Source of the DNA: Snodgrassella alvi
Lineage (GTDB): Bacteria; Pseudomonadota; Gammaproteobacteria; Burkholderiales; Neisseriaceae
Length of the DNA: 34,680 nucleotides
NCBI RefSeq assembly: GCF_002777745.1
Contig: NZ_MEIO01000033.1
Location: 1 to 34,680 of the forward strand
Direction: 5' to 3'
The position numbers and the translations under genes were made by a program. The stretch's first letter is position 1; every line of letters starts with the position of its first letter. Below the pieces are notes generated by a model. It did no database searches. It saw only the letters and a list, made by a program, of their open reading frames with translations, and had not been told where the DNA came from. Shown in pieces: positions 18,326 to 25,761 of the stretch.

Positions 18326-19072
18326 ATGAGTTGTTTCACTCCTCTTGTTGAAAATCAGACTGGTCACAATCCATTCTTTTATGCTAATGGTTTAGAGAAG
18401 TATATTATACTGTGTGATTTTGACGGTACTATCAGTGAAAAAGATGTTACGGATACCTTACTGGATCATTTCGGTAATGATCAATGTGCCTTATTAGAGC
18501 AGCAATGGCTCAAAGGCATTATTGGTTCGCGTGAATGTATGCGTCAGCAAATTGCTAATATGCAAGCCAGTCAGATTGAACTGGACAGCGTGCTGGCGCA
18601 AATCAAAATCGATCCTACATTTAGCGAATTTATTGATATAGCGCGGGAAGCACATTTGAATGTGCAGATTGTCAGTGATGGGTTGGATTATGCAATTCAG
18701 TCAATTTTGAAACGGTATAATCTTGATTTGCTGCCTATTTATGCTAATAGATTATTGCATAATCAACAACAAGGCTGGAAATTAGATTTTCCTTATACCA
18801 ATCAACATTGTCTTAAAGCAAGTGGCAATTGTAAATGTCAGCATCGCCGGCAGTTGGCTGGTTTTCAGAAGATTTTTTATGTTGGTGATGGTACTTCGGA
18901 TTTTTGTGTAGCCGACAAAGTGGATCTGGTCTTTGCCAAAGATAAGTTGATTGATTTTTGTCGGCAGCACGGCATTCATCACTACCCGATTAAGAATTTT
19001 GGTGATGTTGTGGCCATTCTACCCAATCTAATTAAAACATCGGTTGAAAATCACTGCCTGTCTCCAGCATAA
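18326..19072 (+). CDS. HAD-IB family phosphatase (MtnX / phosphoserine phosphatase-like)
   Basis: A 248-residue haloacid-dehalogenase-type phosphatase. Motif I is DFDGT with Asp31 (nucleophile) and Asp33; motif II is VSDG (116-119); motif IV is GDGTSDFCVA with Asp188 and Asp192. The order and spacing fit subclass IB, which includes phosphoserine phosphatase and MtnX of methionine salvage. No other salvage gene is nearby, so MtnX function is not supported. A short cysteine/histidine group (ASGNCKCQHRRQ, residues about 167-178) is typical of MtnX-like members. It is the first gene of a plus-strand set reaching 21935; GGA sits 7 bases before ATG 18326. The substrate is unknown but probably belongs to the pathway of its neighbours. 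Confidence 0.82.
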   Translation: MSCFTPLVENQTGHNPFFYANGLEKYIILCDFDGTISEKDVTDTLLDHFGNDQCALLEQQWLKGIIGSRECMRQQIANMQASQIELDSVLAQIKIDPTFSEFIDIAREAHLNVQIVSDGLDYAIQSILKRYNLDLLPIYANRLLHNQQQGWKLDFPYTNQHCLKASGNCKCQHRRQLAGFQKIFYVGDGTSDFCVADKVDLVFAKDKLIDFCRQHGIHHYPIKNFGDVVAILPNLIKTSVENHCLSPA

Positions 19073-19096
19073 CGCTTTAATAGCTTATTTGTAATT

Positions 19097-19918
19097 ATGA
19101 TTCAAGATTCTTCTTATTTTTTACCTGGTAATCGCAATGGTGTACTTCTGATTCACGGTTTAACAGGTACACCAAATGAAATGCGTATTCTAGCCAAAGG
19201 GCTACATCAGGCAGGTTTTACAGTATATGCAATGCAACTTGCTGGTCATTGTGGTGACGAAGCTGATTTATGTCAGACCACATGGCTTGATTGGTATACC
19301 AGTGTGCAAGAGGCTGCGCAGTTTTTACAGCAACACGTTGATTGTCTGTTCGTTGGCGGATTATCGATGGGCGCATTACTGGCACTGAAGCTCGCAGCCG
19401 ATCAGCCGGAGCTGGTAAAAGGTGTTGGCGTCTATGGGGTAACGTTTAAATATGATGGCTGGTCTGTTCCTTTTTGGGCAAAAAAGTGTTTTGTTTTGTT
19501 GCCGTTTTTTAAAAGAATTCATTTATTTCAGAAAACCTCTTTTATTGAAAAACCACCATACGGACTGAAAGATGAGCGTCTTCGTGCCACAGTCGCCGCC
19601 AGCATGTTCAGTGGTGACAGTGCCAGTGCTGGTCTGGCTGGTAATCCATTCCCAGCACTGGCGGAAATGCAAGTACTGGCTAAACTTATGCGGCAGCAGC
19701 TGTCACAGGTAATTGCCCCGTGTCTGATTATGCATTCCGGTCACGATGATATTGCCAATATCAATACCAATGCCCGTCTGGTAGAAAAGCATGTTAGCGG
19801 TGCGACCCAATTCGTAGTTTTGGATGATAGCTATCATTTGATTACCATTGACCGGCAGCGACGCGAAGTCATCAACCGGTCAGTTGCCTTTTTTGAGAAT
19901 ATCGCTCAGTCAGCTTAA
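19097..19918 (+). CDS. Alpha/beta-fold hydrolase (carboxylesterase / lysophospholipase-like)
   Basis: A 273-residue serine hydrolase without signal peptide. The oxyanion-hole block GVLLIHGLTGTPNEM is near the start; the nucleophile elbow is GLSMG with Ser90; the acid is probably Asp217 or Asp218 in SGHDDIAN; the base is His247 in DSYHLIT. This triad layout resembles the Est30-type carboxylesterases and monoglyceride-lipase-like enzymes. It starts 24 bp after the phosphatase gene, so co-transcription is likely. The natural substrate could be an ester or thioester intermediate of the local pathway, but that is inference. ATG 19097 has no strong ribosome site. Confidence 0.85.
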   Translation: MIQDSSYFLPGNRNGVLLIHGLTGTPNEMRILAKGLHQAGFTVYAMQLAGHCGDEADLCQTTWLDWYTSVQEAAQFLQQHVDCLFVGGLSMGALLALKLAADQPELVKGVGVYGVTFKYDGWSVPFWAKKCFVLLPFFKRIHLFQKTSFIEKPPYGLKDERLRATVAASMFSGDSASAGLAGNPFPALAEMQVLAKLMRQQLSQVIAPCLIMHSGHDDIANINTNARLVEKHVSGATQFVVLDDSYHLITIDRQRREVINRSVAFFENIAQSA

Positions 19919-19953
19919 GTGAATACTCATCTCATAGCAGAAAGAAATATCAT

Positions 19954-20310
19954 ATGACCCTGATTGTGTTCATCTTATGGTTTGCTAATATCTGTTTTGA
20001 TACGCTTGGACAAACAGCGTTTAAATATGCAGCCATCGCACCAAACAACCGCAATGGTTGGTATTACTGGGTTGACCTGTTCAGAAATTATTGGTTATGG
20101 ATTGGTATTGGTTCCTATGTCGCTGAATTTCTGTTATGGCTAGCGTTTTTAAGTCAGGTGCCTTTGTCACAGGGTATTTTACTGGGGTCAATTAATATCA
20201 TTGTATTGATGCTGGTTGGGCGGGTTCTGTTTCAGGAAAAACTTACCAGTTTTCGGCTCACAGGCATGTTTTTTATCACCATCGGTGTAGTACTGGTAGG
20301 AGCGTCATAA
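19954..20310 (+). CDS. Four-helix SMR/DMT-like transporter, subunit 1 of a pair
   Basis: A 118-residue protein with four predicted membrane helices (about 1-22, 46-66, 73-93, 98-117), the size of a small multidrug resistance (SMR) subunit. Helix 1 contains FDTLGQTAFK. Aligned by eye with EmrE (AEVIGTTLMK), Asp16 takes the place of the essential Glu14 that couples substrate and protons. The next gene encodes a paralogue and starts on the last base of this stop codon, so the two probably form a heterodimer. In SMR proteins, paired subunits often serve specific cations or amines such as guanidinium compounds, polyamines or amino-sugar lipids; which applies is unknown. AGAAAGA precedes ATG 19954. 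Confidence 0.8.
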   Translation: MTLIVFILWFANICFDTLGQTAFKYAAIAPNNRNGWYYWVDLFRNYWLWIGIGSYVAEFLLWLAFLSQVPLSQGILLGSINIIVLMLVGRVLFQEKLTSFRLTGMFFITIGVVLVGAS

Positions 20311-20717
20311 TGCGTAAATTTTATTTGATAGGTTTTGCGCTCTTATTATTGTTCGATACGCTGGGGCAAAGCAGTTTTAAACTAACTGCTATTCATGCCC
20401 AGCCACTCGAAGCCAATTTAGGCTGGATTATTCGAGTATTTACCCAGCCATGGGTCTATATTGCTATTGCTGGCTATATTGGGGCATTTTTTACTTGGAT
20501 GATGTTACTTAAAAAAGCTCCTGTTGGTCCGGCATTTGCTGCCTCGCATCTAGAAGTAGTGACAGTAATGCTGGTTTCGGCTTTCTTATTTCATGAACAT
20601 ATTACAGCTATCCGTATTATTGGGGCAGTATTTATTGTGATTGGTATTATCTTTTTGGCTTTAGCTGAAAGAGAGCTCATACAAACCGAACACAGCAAAG
20701 ATGATAAACCGTGTTAA
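20310..20717 (+). CDS. Four-helix SMR/DMT-like transporter, subunit 2 of a pair
   Basis: A 135-residue paralogue of the preceding protein, again with four hydrophobic helices (about 4-24, 44-66, 74-94, 101-121) and a hydrophilic tail (AERELIQTEHSKDDKPC). Helix 1 carries FDTLGQSSFK with Asp16 at the same position as its partner. Its start ATG overlaps the previous stop in TAATG, so the two are translationally coupled. The matching charged residue in both subunits and the coupling support a working heterodimer that moves a cationic or zwitterionic small molecule, likely the product or substrate of the flanking enzymes. Confidence 0.8.
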   Translation: MRKFYLIGFALLLLFDTLGQSSFKLTAIHAQPLEANLGWIIRVFTQPWVYIAIAGYIGAFFTWMMLLKKAPVGPAFAASHLEVVTVMLVSAFLFHEHITAIRIIGAVFIVIGIIFLALAERELIQTEHSKDDKPC

Positions 20718-20747
20718 ATTTTCTGAGTCTGAATTTTAGTGCCATTT

Positions 20748-21935
20748 ATGCCGTACTATTATGAAAACCCGCCTACTGCCGGTTTGCCGCTGAAATGGCG
20801 TGACTGGTGGCCGACACGGCAATCATTGCCAGAAACTGTCAGTGCACAATTACATTTGCCGCCATTACAGGTAACCTGTTCTGGTACGGCAGCGTTGATT
20901 ATTGCCTTAACCGCACTGACACAACAACAGCCTCAACGCAAAACAGTAATTGTTCCGGCGTATACCTGTCCACTGGTGGCTTTGGCCATTCACCATTGCG
21001 GTTTGCAAATACAGCTATGTGATTTAAAGCCAAACAGTATTGATCTGGATACTGCGCAATTAACTACCCTGCTGAATGAGCATGTATTGGCTGTAATACC
21101 CACCCATCTGGGCGGACGAGTAACCGATGTAGCAATCGTTAAACAACTGGTACAGCCATATCAGATTAGCGTAATAGAAGATGCAGCTCAGGCATTGGGT
21201 GCTGAAGTTGGCAAGTATGGAGATATTGTATTGTTCAGCCTGGCTGCCGGTAAAGGACTAACCATATATGAAGGTGGTTTGCTAACCGCAGCTAATGCAC
21301 AGTTATGTAGCAGTTTACAAACCATAGCTAATAAATTACTGCCGTGTCGGCTCAGGTGGGAACTATTGCGAACTCTCGAACTTTTAGGATATACCGCGTT
21401 ATATAATCCTACAGGTTTACATTTTGCCTATGGTCATAGTCGGCGAAAATCCCTGCGTAAGCAGCAATGGATTGCAGCAGTAGGTGATAATTTTGATTAT
21501 GCCATCCCTTTGCATCGGGTTAGTCGCCGACGTCAGAATGTTGCGGCGAATGCCTTGCAGCGCCTACCGGCATTTTTACATACCCTGCAACAACAAGCGC
21601 AGCAACGTATTCAGCAGTTACAGAATATTTCTGGTATACAGGTGATCGTTGATCAGCATGGTCAGGGAGTATGGCCATTTTTGATGGTGTTATTGCCTAC
21701 GAGTCAGTGCCGCGATGCAGTATTAGATCAGTTATGGACCAGTCCCTTAGGCATAACCCGTTTATTTATTCATACACTGGCACAATACGACTACTTACGG
21801 CCAATTGTGCCAGCTGTGTCCATGCCAAATGCTGAAGATTTTGCAGCACGTATGTTAACTATTACCAATAGCCCATGGCTTACCGATACACAATTTTTTC
21901 GAATATGTCAGGTCATTCAGAATACTGTTTGCTGA
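20748..21935 (+). CDS. DegT/DnrJ/EryC1-type PLP-dependent aminotransferase
   Basis: A PLP enzyme of about 395 residues. Numbered from the alternative GTG at 20739, Asp148 in VIEDAAQALGAE binds the pyridine nitrogen and Lys172 in FSLAAGKGLTIYEGG is the Schiff-base lysine; VPAYTCPLVALAI and VTCSGTAALIIAL are further fold blocks. The family aminates keto sugars, cyclitols and related ketones. It differs from typical sugar aminotransferases in the AAGK-G lysine motif, where SFHxxK is common. No clear ribosome site precedes GTG 20739 or ATG 20748; I prefer ATG. The last gene of the plus-strand set, it runs 19 bp into the tail of the opposing arginase-like gene. Confidence 0.82.
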   Translation: MPYYYENPPTAGLPLKWRDWWPTRQSLPETVSAQLHLPPLQVTCSGTAALIIALTALTQQQPQRKTVIVPAYTCPLVALAIHHCGLQIQLCDLKPNSIDLDTAQLTTLLNEHVLAVIPTHLGGRVTDVAIVKQLVQPYQISVIEDAAQALGAEVGKYGDIVLFSLAAGKGLTIYEGGLLTAANAQLCSSLQTIANKLLPCRLRWELLRTLELLGYTALYNPTGLHFAYGHSRRKSLRKQQWIAAVGDNFDYAIPLHRVSRRRQNVAANALQRLPAFLHTLQQQAQQRIQQLQNISGIQVIVDQHGQGVWPFLMVLLPTSQCRDAVLDQLWTSPLGITRLFIHTLAQYDYLRPIVPAVSMPNAEDFAARMLTITNSPWLTDTQFFRICQVIQNTVC

Positions 21936-22807
21936 TACTGAGCCAAAGCAGTGAGCAGTTGTAGATTAACAGCATGGTGTTGCTCCTGCCATGCTGTCAA
22001 TGTGGCAGCAGGAATTGGTTCCTGTTTATCCATTGCGCTGAGTAGACGCTTGAGCAAACTGGTGTATTGCCATTGAGATACTTCACCGGTAATGTCACTA
22101 CCAACAATACGCTGATTCAGGGCAGTAATCACAGTCAAGAGATGCCCTATCTGCATGCGACCCTGATCCCAATTGGTTTGCACCACATTCTTATCCAGCA
22201 CATCCTTATCAATCGAAACATATACTGGTTCGCTGGTTTGTTGTTGTGCCTGTATAAAGGCGCTAACCAGTTCTTCTGGTGAAGCAAAGGCGCGAAAAGC
22301 TTGTTGCAGCCCGATTTTTTCAGCCCAGCTAACCTGTACATCCATGCACCAGTAAGTTAATTTACCTTGAAACAATGGCGCCAGCCGATTTTCCCAACAG
22401 TGAGCAAGGCCAATATCATTTGAAGTAATACCCAGTACATGCACATGGCTGACAAAAGGCAATTGCGCCACATAGCTTACCCATGAACCACAATGAATCC
22501 CAAACAGATAACGCATATTATCTGGGTGATTATCAAAAATAACTACCTGTATCGGGTTGGCAGCACTGAAATACTGTTGTAAACGTTTAATCAATAACAG
22601 TGAAATATGGTGATAGTCACCACTACCCATCAGTACCGTGCCATAGCACTCAGGTATTTGCTGTGCTAGTTCAGCCTGTAACTGTTTGAATTTGGCTTGC
22701 GAACAACCAAAACGAATGGCTTCCTGCCATTGCCACAGTTCAATTCTAACTGCATCTGCTATTGAACCTGTACTGTGGTCAAAATCCAGAATAATCGTTT
22801 TATTCAT
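21917..22807 (-). CDS. Arginase/deacetylase-fold metallohydrolase of unknown substrate
   Basis: From ATG 22807 the product has 296 residues and an apparently full binuclear metal site: His66/His67 in GSGDYHHIS, Asp92-His94-Asp96 in FDNHPD, Asp200 and Asp202 in SIDKDVLD, and a Glu in GSDITGE (242). Arginases have DAHxDxx and SxDxDxxDP at these places, so chemistry is likely preserved, but the rest is diverged and the substrate is not clear. Ureohydrolases cut guanidino groups; other fold members deacylate amines. An upstream start at 22867 is possible, but 22807 gives a compact N-terminus MNKTIILDFDHSTG and overlaps the preceding stop by 8 bp (ATGAATAA), showing coupling with the acyltransferase gene. 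Confidence 0.8.
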   Translation of the reverse strand: MNKTIILDFDHSTGSIADAVRIELWQWQEAIRFGCSQAKFKQLQAELAQQIPECYGTVLMGSGDYHHISLLLIKRLQQYFSAANPIQVVIFDNHPDNMRYLFGIHCGSWVSYVAQLPFVSHVHVLGITSNDIGLAHCWENRLAPLFQGKLTYWCMDVQVSWAEKIGLQQAFRAFASPEELVSAFIQAQQQTSEPVYVSIDKDVLDKNVVQTNWDQGRMQIGHLLTVITALNQRIVGSDITGEVSQWQYTSLLKRLLSAMDKQEPIPAATLTAWQEQHHAVNLQLLTALAQYQQTVF

Positions 22808-23888
22808 GTTTTTTGCCGTCCTGACTATGTTGCTTACTGGTTTCTTGCCAGATTTTATCCTGCTCAAAACGACTACTCATTTTGCCTAATAAAACTCTCA
22901 AAACAGGATTACGGACATATACCATATGTTTAGTAAACGTGAACCGAGCGCCTAGAGACGCTTTCACTTGCGGATCAGTCCAGCCGGCTACATAAAAATC
23001 TAATCCATGCTGCCTAGCAAAATTCAGATTATAAAACCAACTCAGATAATACAGATTCAGTTTCCGTGCTAGAGGATAAACAAAGCCAATATATTTATCC
23101 ACCAGCATATTATTCACAACAAAACAAATATTGTATCCAATCAATTGCTGTTGATAATGATAAGTAAAAATTCTCGCCTGATTGCTGCTATCCTGTAACA
23201 GCCGCACAAAAAATTCTCTGGTTAATAAATCAAAATGAATTTCACTTTGAGCATAAACATTCAAATATAACTGATAATACTGCTCTAAGACCGCCTCATC
23301 CTGAAAGCATGCATCTCCACTATGTAAACAACCAATTTCAACCAATGATTGCGTTTTTAACTTGCGCCGAAAATTTTTACGGCGCTGATAGGATAAGCGA
23401 CTCAGATATTCATCAATATCTTGAAAATCAATGGGTACCCATGCCAAAGCCTGACCTTCTACCGCAATAAATCCCTGCTGCTGCAATGACTGAATCAGTG
23501 TGGCCGCATATTCATTTGCCTGAGTATCCAATAATGGCGATTGCTGCGGAATATCTTTTACAATCAGTAGCGGGTATTTTTTTCCGTAATTCTGTTTTAT
23601 TTCTAAAGCTAATTGCTGTGCAGCTTGTTGTTGAGTGAATAAAGCATATTCAGATACCGTTGTGCCAATAAAACACGTAAGCGGTTGCAGAAAGCGTTGC
23701 CACCAGCGAAATAGCGGCCAAAGACGAATTTTCTGCTGAAATTCTGAATCAGCAGTAGTGAGTAAATCAAACCGTGCAGCAAAAGCAGGTACACCACCCG
23801 TAAGTTGCCAAGCAGTAAAATCCTGTGGAGGACTGGCCAGAAAAGTCTCCACCAGTTCATCCGGTTCCAGTTGCGTCAGATAATTCAT
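22800..23888 (-). CDS. GNAT-fold acyltransferase, FemAB / COG3146-like
   Basis: A 362-residue cytoplasmic protein. The C-terminal half looks like a FemAB/GNAT acyltransferase: LSYQRRKNFRRKLKTQS near 175 resembles the RKN-R-R motif of COG3146-type proteins, followed by LEQYYQLYLNVY, HFDLLTREFFVRLL and a core (QQLIGYNICFVVNNMLVDKYIGF). FARQHGLDFYVAGWTDPQVKASLGARF near the end is a typical FemAB-type ending. The N-terminal 130 residues are less conserved in appearance. FemAB proteins transfer aminoacyl groups and GNATs transfer acyl groups to amines, so an amine acylation is inferred. It sits 58 bp after the class III aminotransferase gene and overlaps the arginase-like gene by 8 bp. Confidence 0.68.
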   Translation of the reverse strand: MNYLTQLEPDELVETFLASPPQDFTAWQLTGGVPAFAARFDLLTTADSEFQQKIRLWPLFRWWQRFLQPLTCFIGTTVSEYALFTQQQAAQQLALEIKQNYGKKYPLLIVKDIPQQSPLLDTQANEYAATLIQSLQQQGFIAVEGQALAWVPIDFQDIDEYLSRLSYQRRKNFRRKLKTQSLVEIGCLHSGDACFQDEAVLEQYYQLYLNVYAQSEIHFDLLTREFFVRLLQDSSNQARIFTYHYQQQLIGYNICFVVNNMLVDKYIGFVYPLARKLNLYYLSWFYNLNFARQHGLDFYVAGWTDPQVKASLGARFTFTKHMVYVRNPVLRVLLGKMSSRFEQDKIWQETSKQHSQDGKKHE

Positions 23889-23900
23889 AAAATCTCATAC

Positions 23901-23934
23901 GGCAGCCGCCGGCTTAAATGCCAGCCAAGCTGCC
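23901..23934. other. Inverted repeat between class III aminotransferase and acyltransferase genes
   Basis: GGCAGC (23901-23906) pairs with GCTGCC (23929-23934), with GGC/GCC inside. It lies in the 58-bp gap of the minus-strand set and has no T-run, so it is more likely an mRNA processing or stability hairpin than a terminator. Confidence 0.35.
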
Positions 23935-23946
23935 ATCTTACGTGGA

Positions 23947-25374
23947 TTAAGCGTTTAACTCTTTTTTAGCACGCGTAATCAACTGATCTAGCAATTCAAT
24001 GCCTTGATCAATTTCCTGTTTTGTAATATGCAACGATGGGGCAAAAGTAATCACATTCTTGTAATACCCACCAATATCCAGTACCAGCCCCATTTTTTGT
24101 CCTTGCCAGTCTAGATCACCAGACATGCCGATATCTACCATCTTGTCTACTAAAGCCTTATTTGGTGTAAAGCCGTCTTCAGTGCAGATTTCGGCACGTA
24201 GTGCCAGTCCCAGACCATCTACTTCGCCGATCTCCTTATGACGCTGTTCCAAAGTTTTCAAACCTTCAAGGAAATAAGCGCCACTTTCCATAACCATTTT
24301 TTCATAATCAGTTTCTGCCATCATTCTGAATACTTCTAGCCCTACGGCAGTTCCCAGTGGATTAGAAGCAAAAGTAGAATGAGTAGAACCAGCAGGGAAT
24401 ACCTGTGGGTTAATTAATTCTTCCCGTGCCCACAGACCACCGAGTGGATTCAAACCATTGGTCAATGCCTTAGCAAATACCAGCATATCCGGTTTTACAT
24501 CAAAATGTTCAATCGACCACAGCTTACCAGTGCGGTAGAAGCCCATCTGAATTTCATCAACTACCAGCAAAATACCATACTGGTCTAAAACCTTTTTCAA
24601 TCCTTTAAAATAATTACGTGGTGGCACAATATAACCACCCGTACCTTGTAGCGGCTCTATATAGAATGCAGCATATTCAGCCTGACCTGCTTTCGGATCC
24701 CACACACCGTGGTATTCAGTTTCAAATAGACGGGCGAAATCAGCCACCAGATGTTCCCCATATTCCTCAGCTGTCATACCTTTAGGGCGACGGAACGGGT
24801 AGGGAAACGGAATAAACATTGCGCGATCGCCAAAATGACCATACCTACGGCGATAGCGGAAACTGGAAGTAATAGAAGATGCACCCAGAGTACGACCGTG
24901 ATAGCCACCTTCAAACGCAAACATCAATGAACGACCTTCAGACGCATTACGAATAATTTTCAGCGAATCCTCAATACATTGAGAACCGCCAACATTAAAA
25001 TGCACCCGACCATCGTGGCCAAATTTGCATTTCATGTCCTGAGCAATGGTTTTTGCTAGCTCAATTTTGGTTGGATGCAAATACTGACTCGCACACTGTG
25101 GCAAAGTATCTACCTGCTGCTTTAACACAGCATTCAGGCGTTCATTAGCATAACCAAAATTACAAGCCGAATACCACATCTGCAAGTCAAGATAGGGTGT
25201 GCCATTTTTATCATACATATAGCTGCCCTCGCAGCCATCAAAAATTTTTGGCGGATTAACATAATGCACCGTATCACCAAAAGAACAATACTTTGCTTCA
25301 TCTGCAAGCAATTGCACATCGTCCGGACGATTTTCAAGTATCTGAGCACTAGGCTTACTCATCATTAATTCCAT
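23947..25374 (-). CDS. Class III PLP-dependent aminotransferase
   Basis: A 475-residue fold-type I enzyme. Landmarks: GGSQCIEDSLKIIRNA (129-144), FEGGYHGRTLGA (154-165), EPLQGTGGY (240-248), VVDEIQMGFYRTGKLW (271-286, PLP Asp273) and the Schiff-base Lys302 in FAKALTNG. The family covers acetylornithine, GABA, diaminobutyrate and polyamine transaminases, which act on terminal amino or keto groups. The EPLQGTGG block and long insertion (RRRYGHFGDRAMFIPFPYPF) do not point to one member, so I leave the substrate open. First gene of the minus-strand set; internal ATGs at 25365 and 25362 (MMSKPS) have GGAATTA upstream and may be the real start. Co-directional with the acyltransferase and arginase-like genes. 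Confidence 0.88.
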   Translation of the reverse strand: MELMMSKPSAQILENRPDDVQLLADEAKYCSFGDTVHYVNPPKIFDGCEGSYMYDKNGTPYLDLQMWYSACNFGYANERLNAVLKQQVDTLPQCASQYLHPTKIELAKTIAQDMKCKFGHDGRVHFNVGGSQCIEDSLKIIRNASEGRSLMFAFEGGYHGRTLGASSITSSFRYRRRYGHFGDRAMFIPFPYPFRRPKGMTAEEYGEHLVADFARLFETEYHGVWDPKAGQAEYAAFYIEPLQGTGGYIVPPRNYFKGLKKVLDQYGILLVVDEIQMGFYRTGKLWSIEHFDVKPDMLVFAKALTNGLNPLGGLWAREELINPQVFPAGSTHSTFASNPLGTAVGLEVFRMMAETDYEKMVMESGAYFLEGLKTLEQRHKEIGEVDGLGLALRAEICTEDGFTPNKALVDKMVDIGMSGDLDWQGQKMGLVLDIGGYYKNVITFAPSLHITKQEIDQGIELLDQLITRAKKELNA

Positions 25375-25761
25375 TCATTCCAAATAAAACAGCTTATAAA
25401 AAAGTACAAAATCAATACTATTATATCCTGTTAAAGTATAAGACCTGTAGAAAACAATACCCTAAGGGTCAGATACCGTCATTCACTGTGACAAATAAAA
25501 TTATATCGGCATTAAAACTAAAGACATAAAATCTAACAATATAAAGTGCTTAACGACTACAACAAAATAAATCGCTTACAAGTACATAGCAGTACCAAAT
25601 TTTATACTTCACAACGATTAACATAATCAAGATAAAAACAGCACATCGTATGCTATAAAGTAAAAACAGCATTTTTACTAATATTTCTCAATCAATTAAA
25701 CTAAAATCATAACAAACATACAATTAGCTTGGGTGCAACACATCCGCATACTAACACATCT
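25375..25761. other. Non-coding divergent spacer, A/C-rich on the plus strand
   Basis: About 390 bases lie between the aminotransferase and MFS genes. No gene or RNA is visible. It should hold both promoters, but the AT content gives many weak matches and I place none. Bases 25381-25620 hold about 43 C against 25 G by eye. Confidence 0.55.

Noticed and set aside
18326-19072. MtnX of the methionine salvage pathway
   Set aside because: HAD-IB motifs fit, but no other salvage gene (mtnA, mtnB, mtnD) is nearby, so the specific name is not supported.
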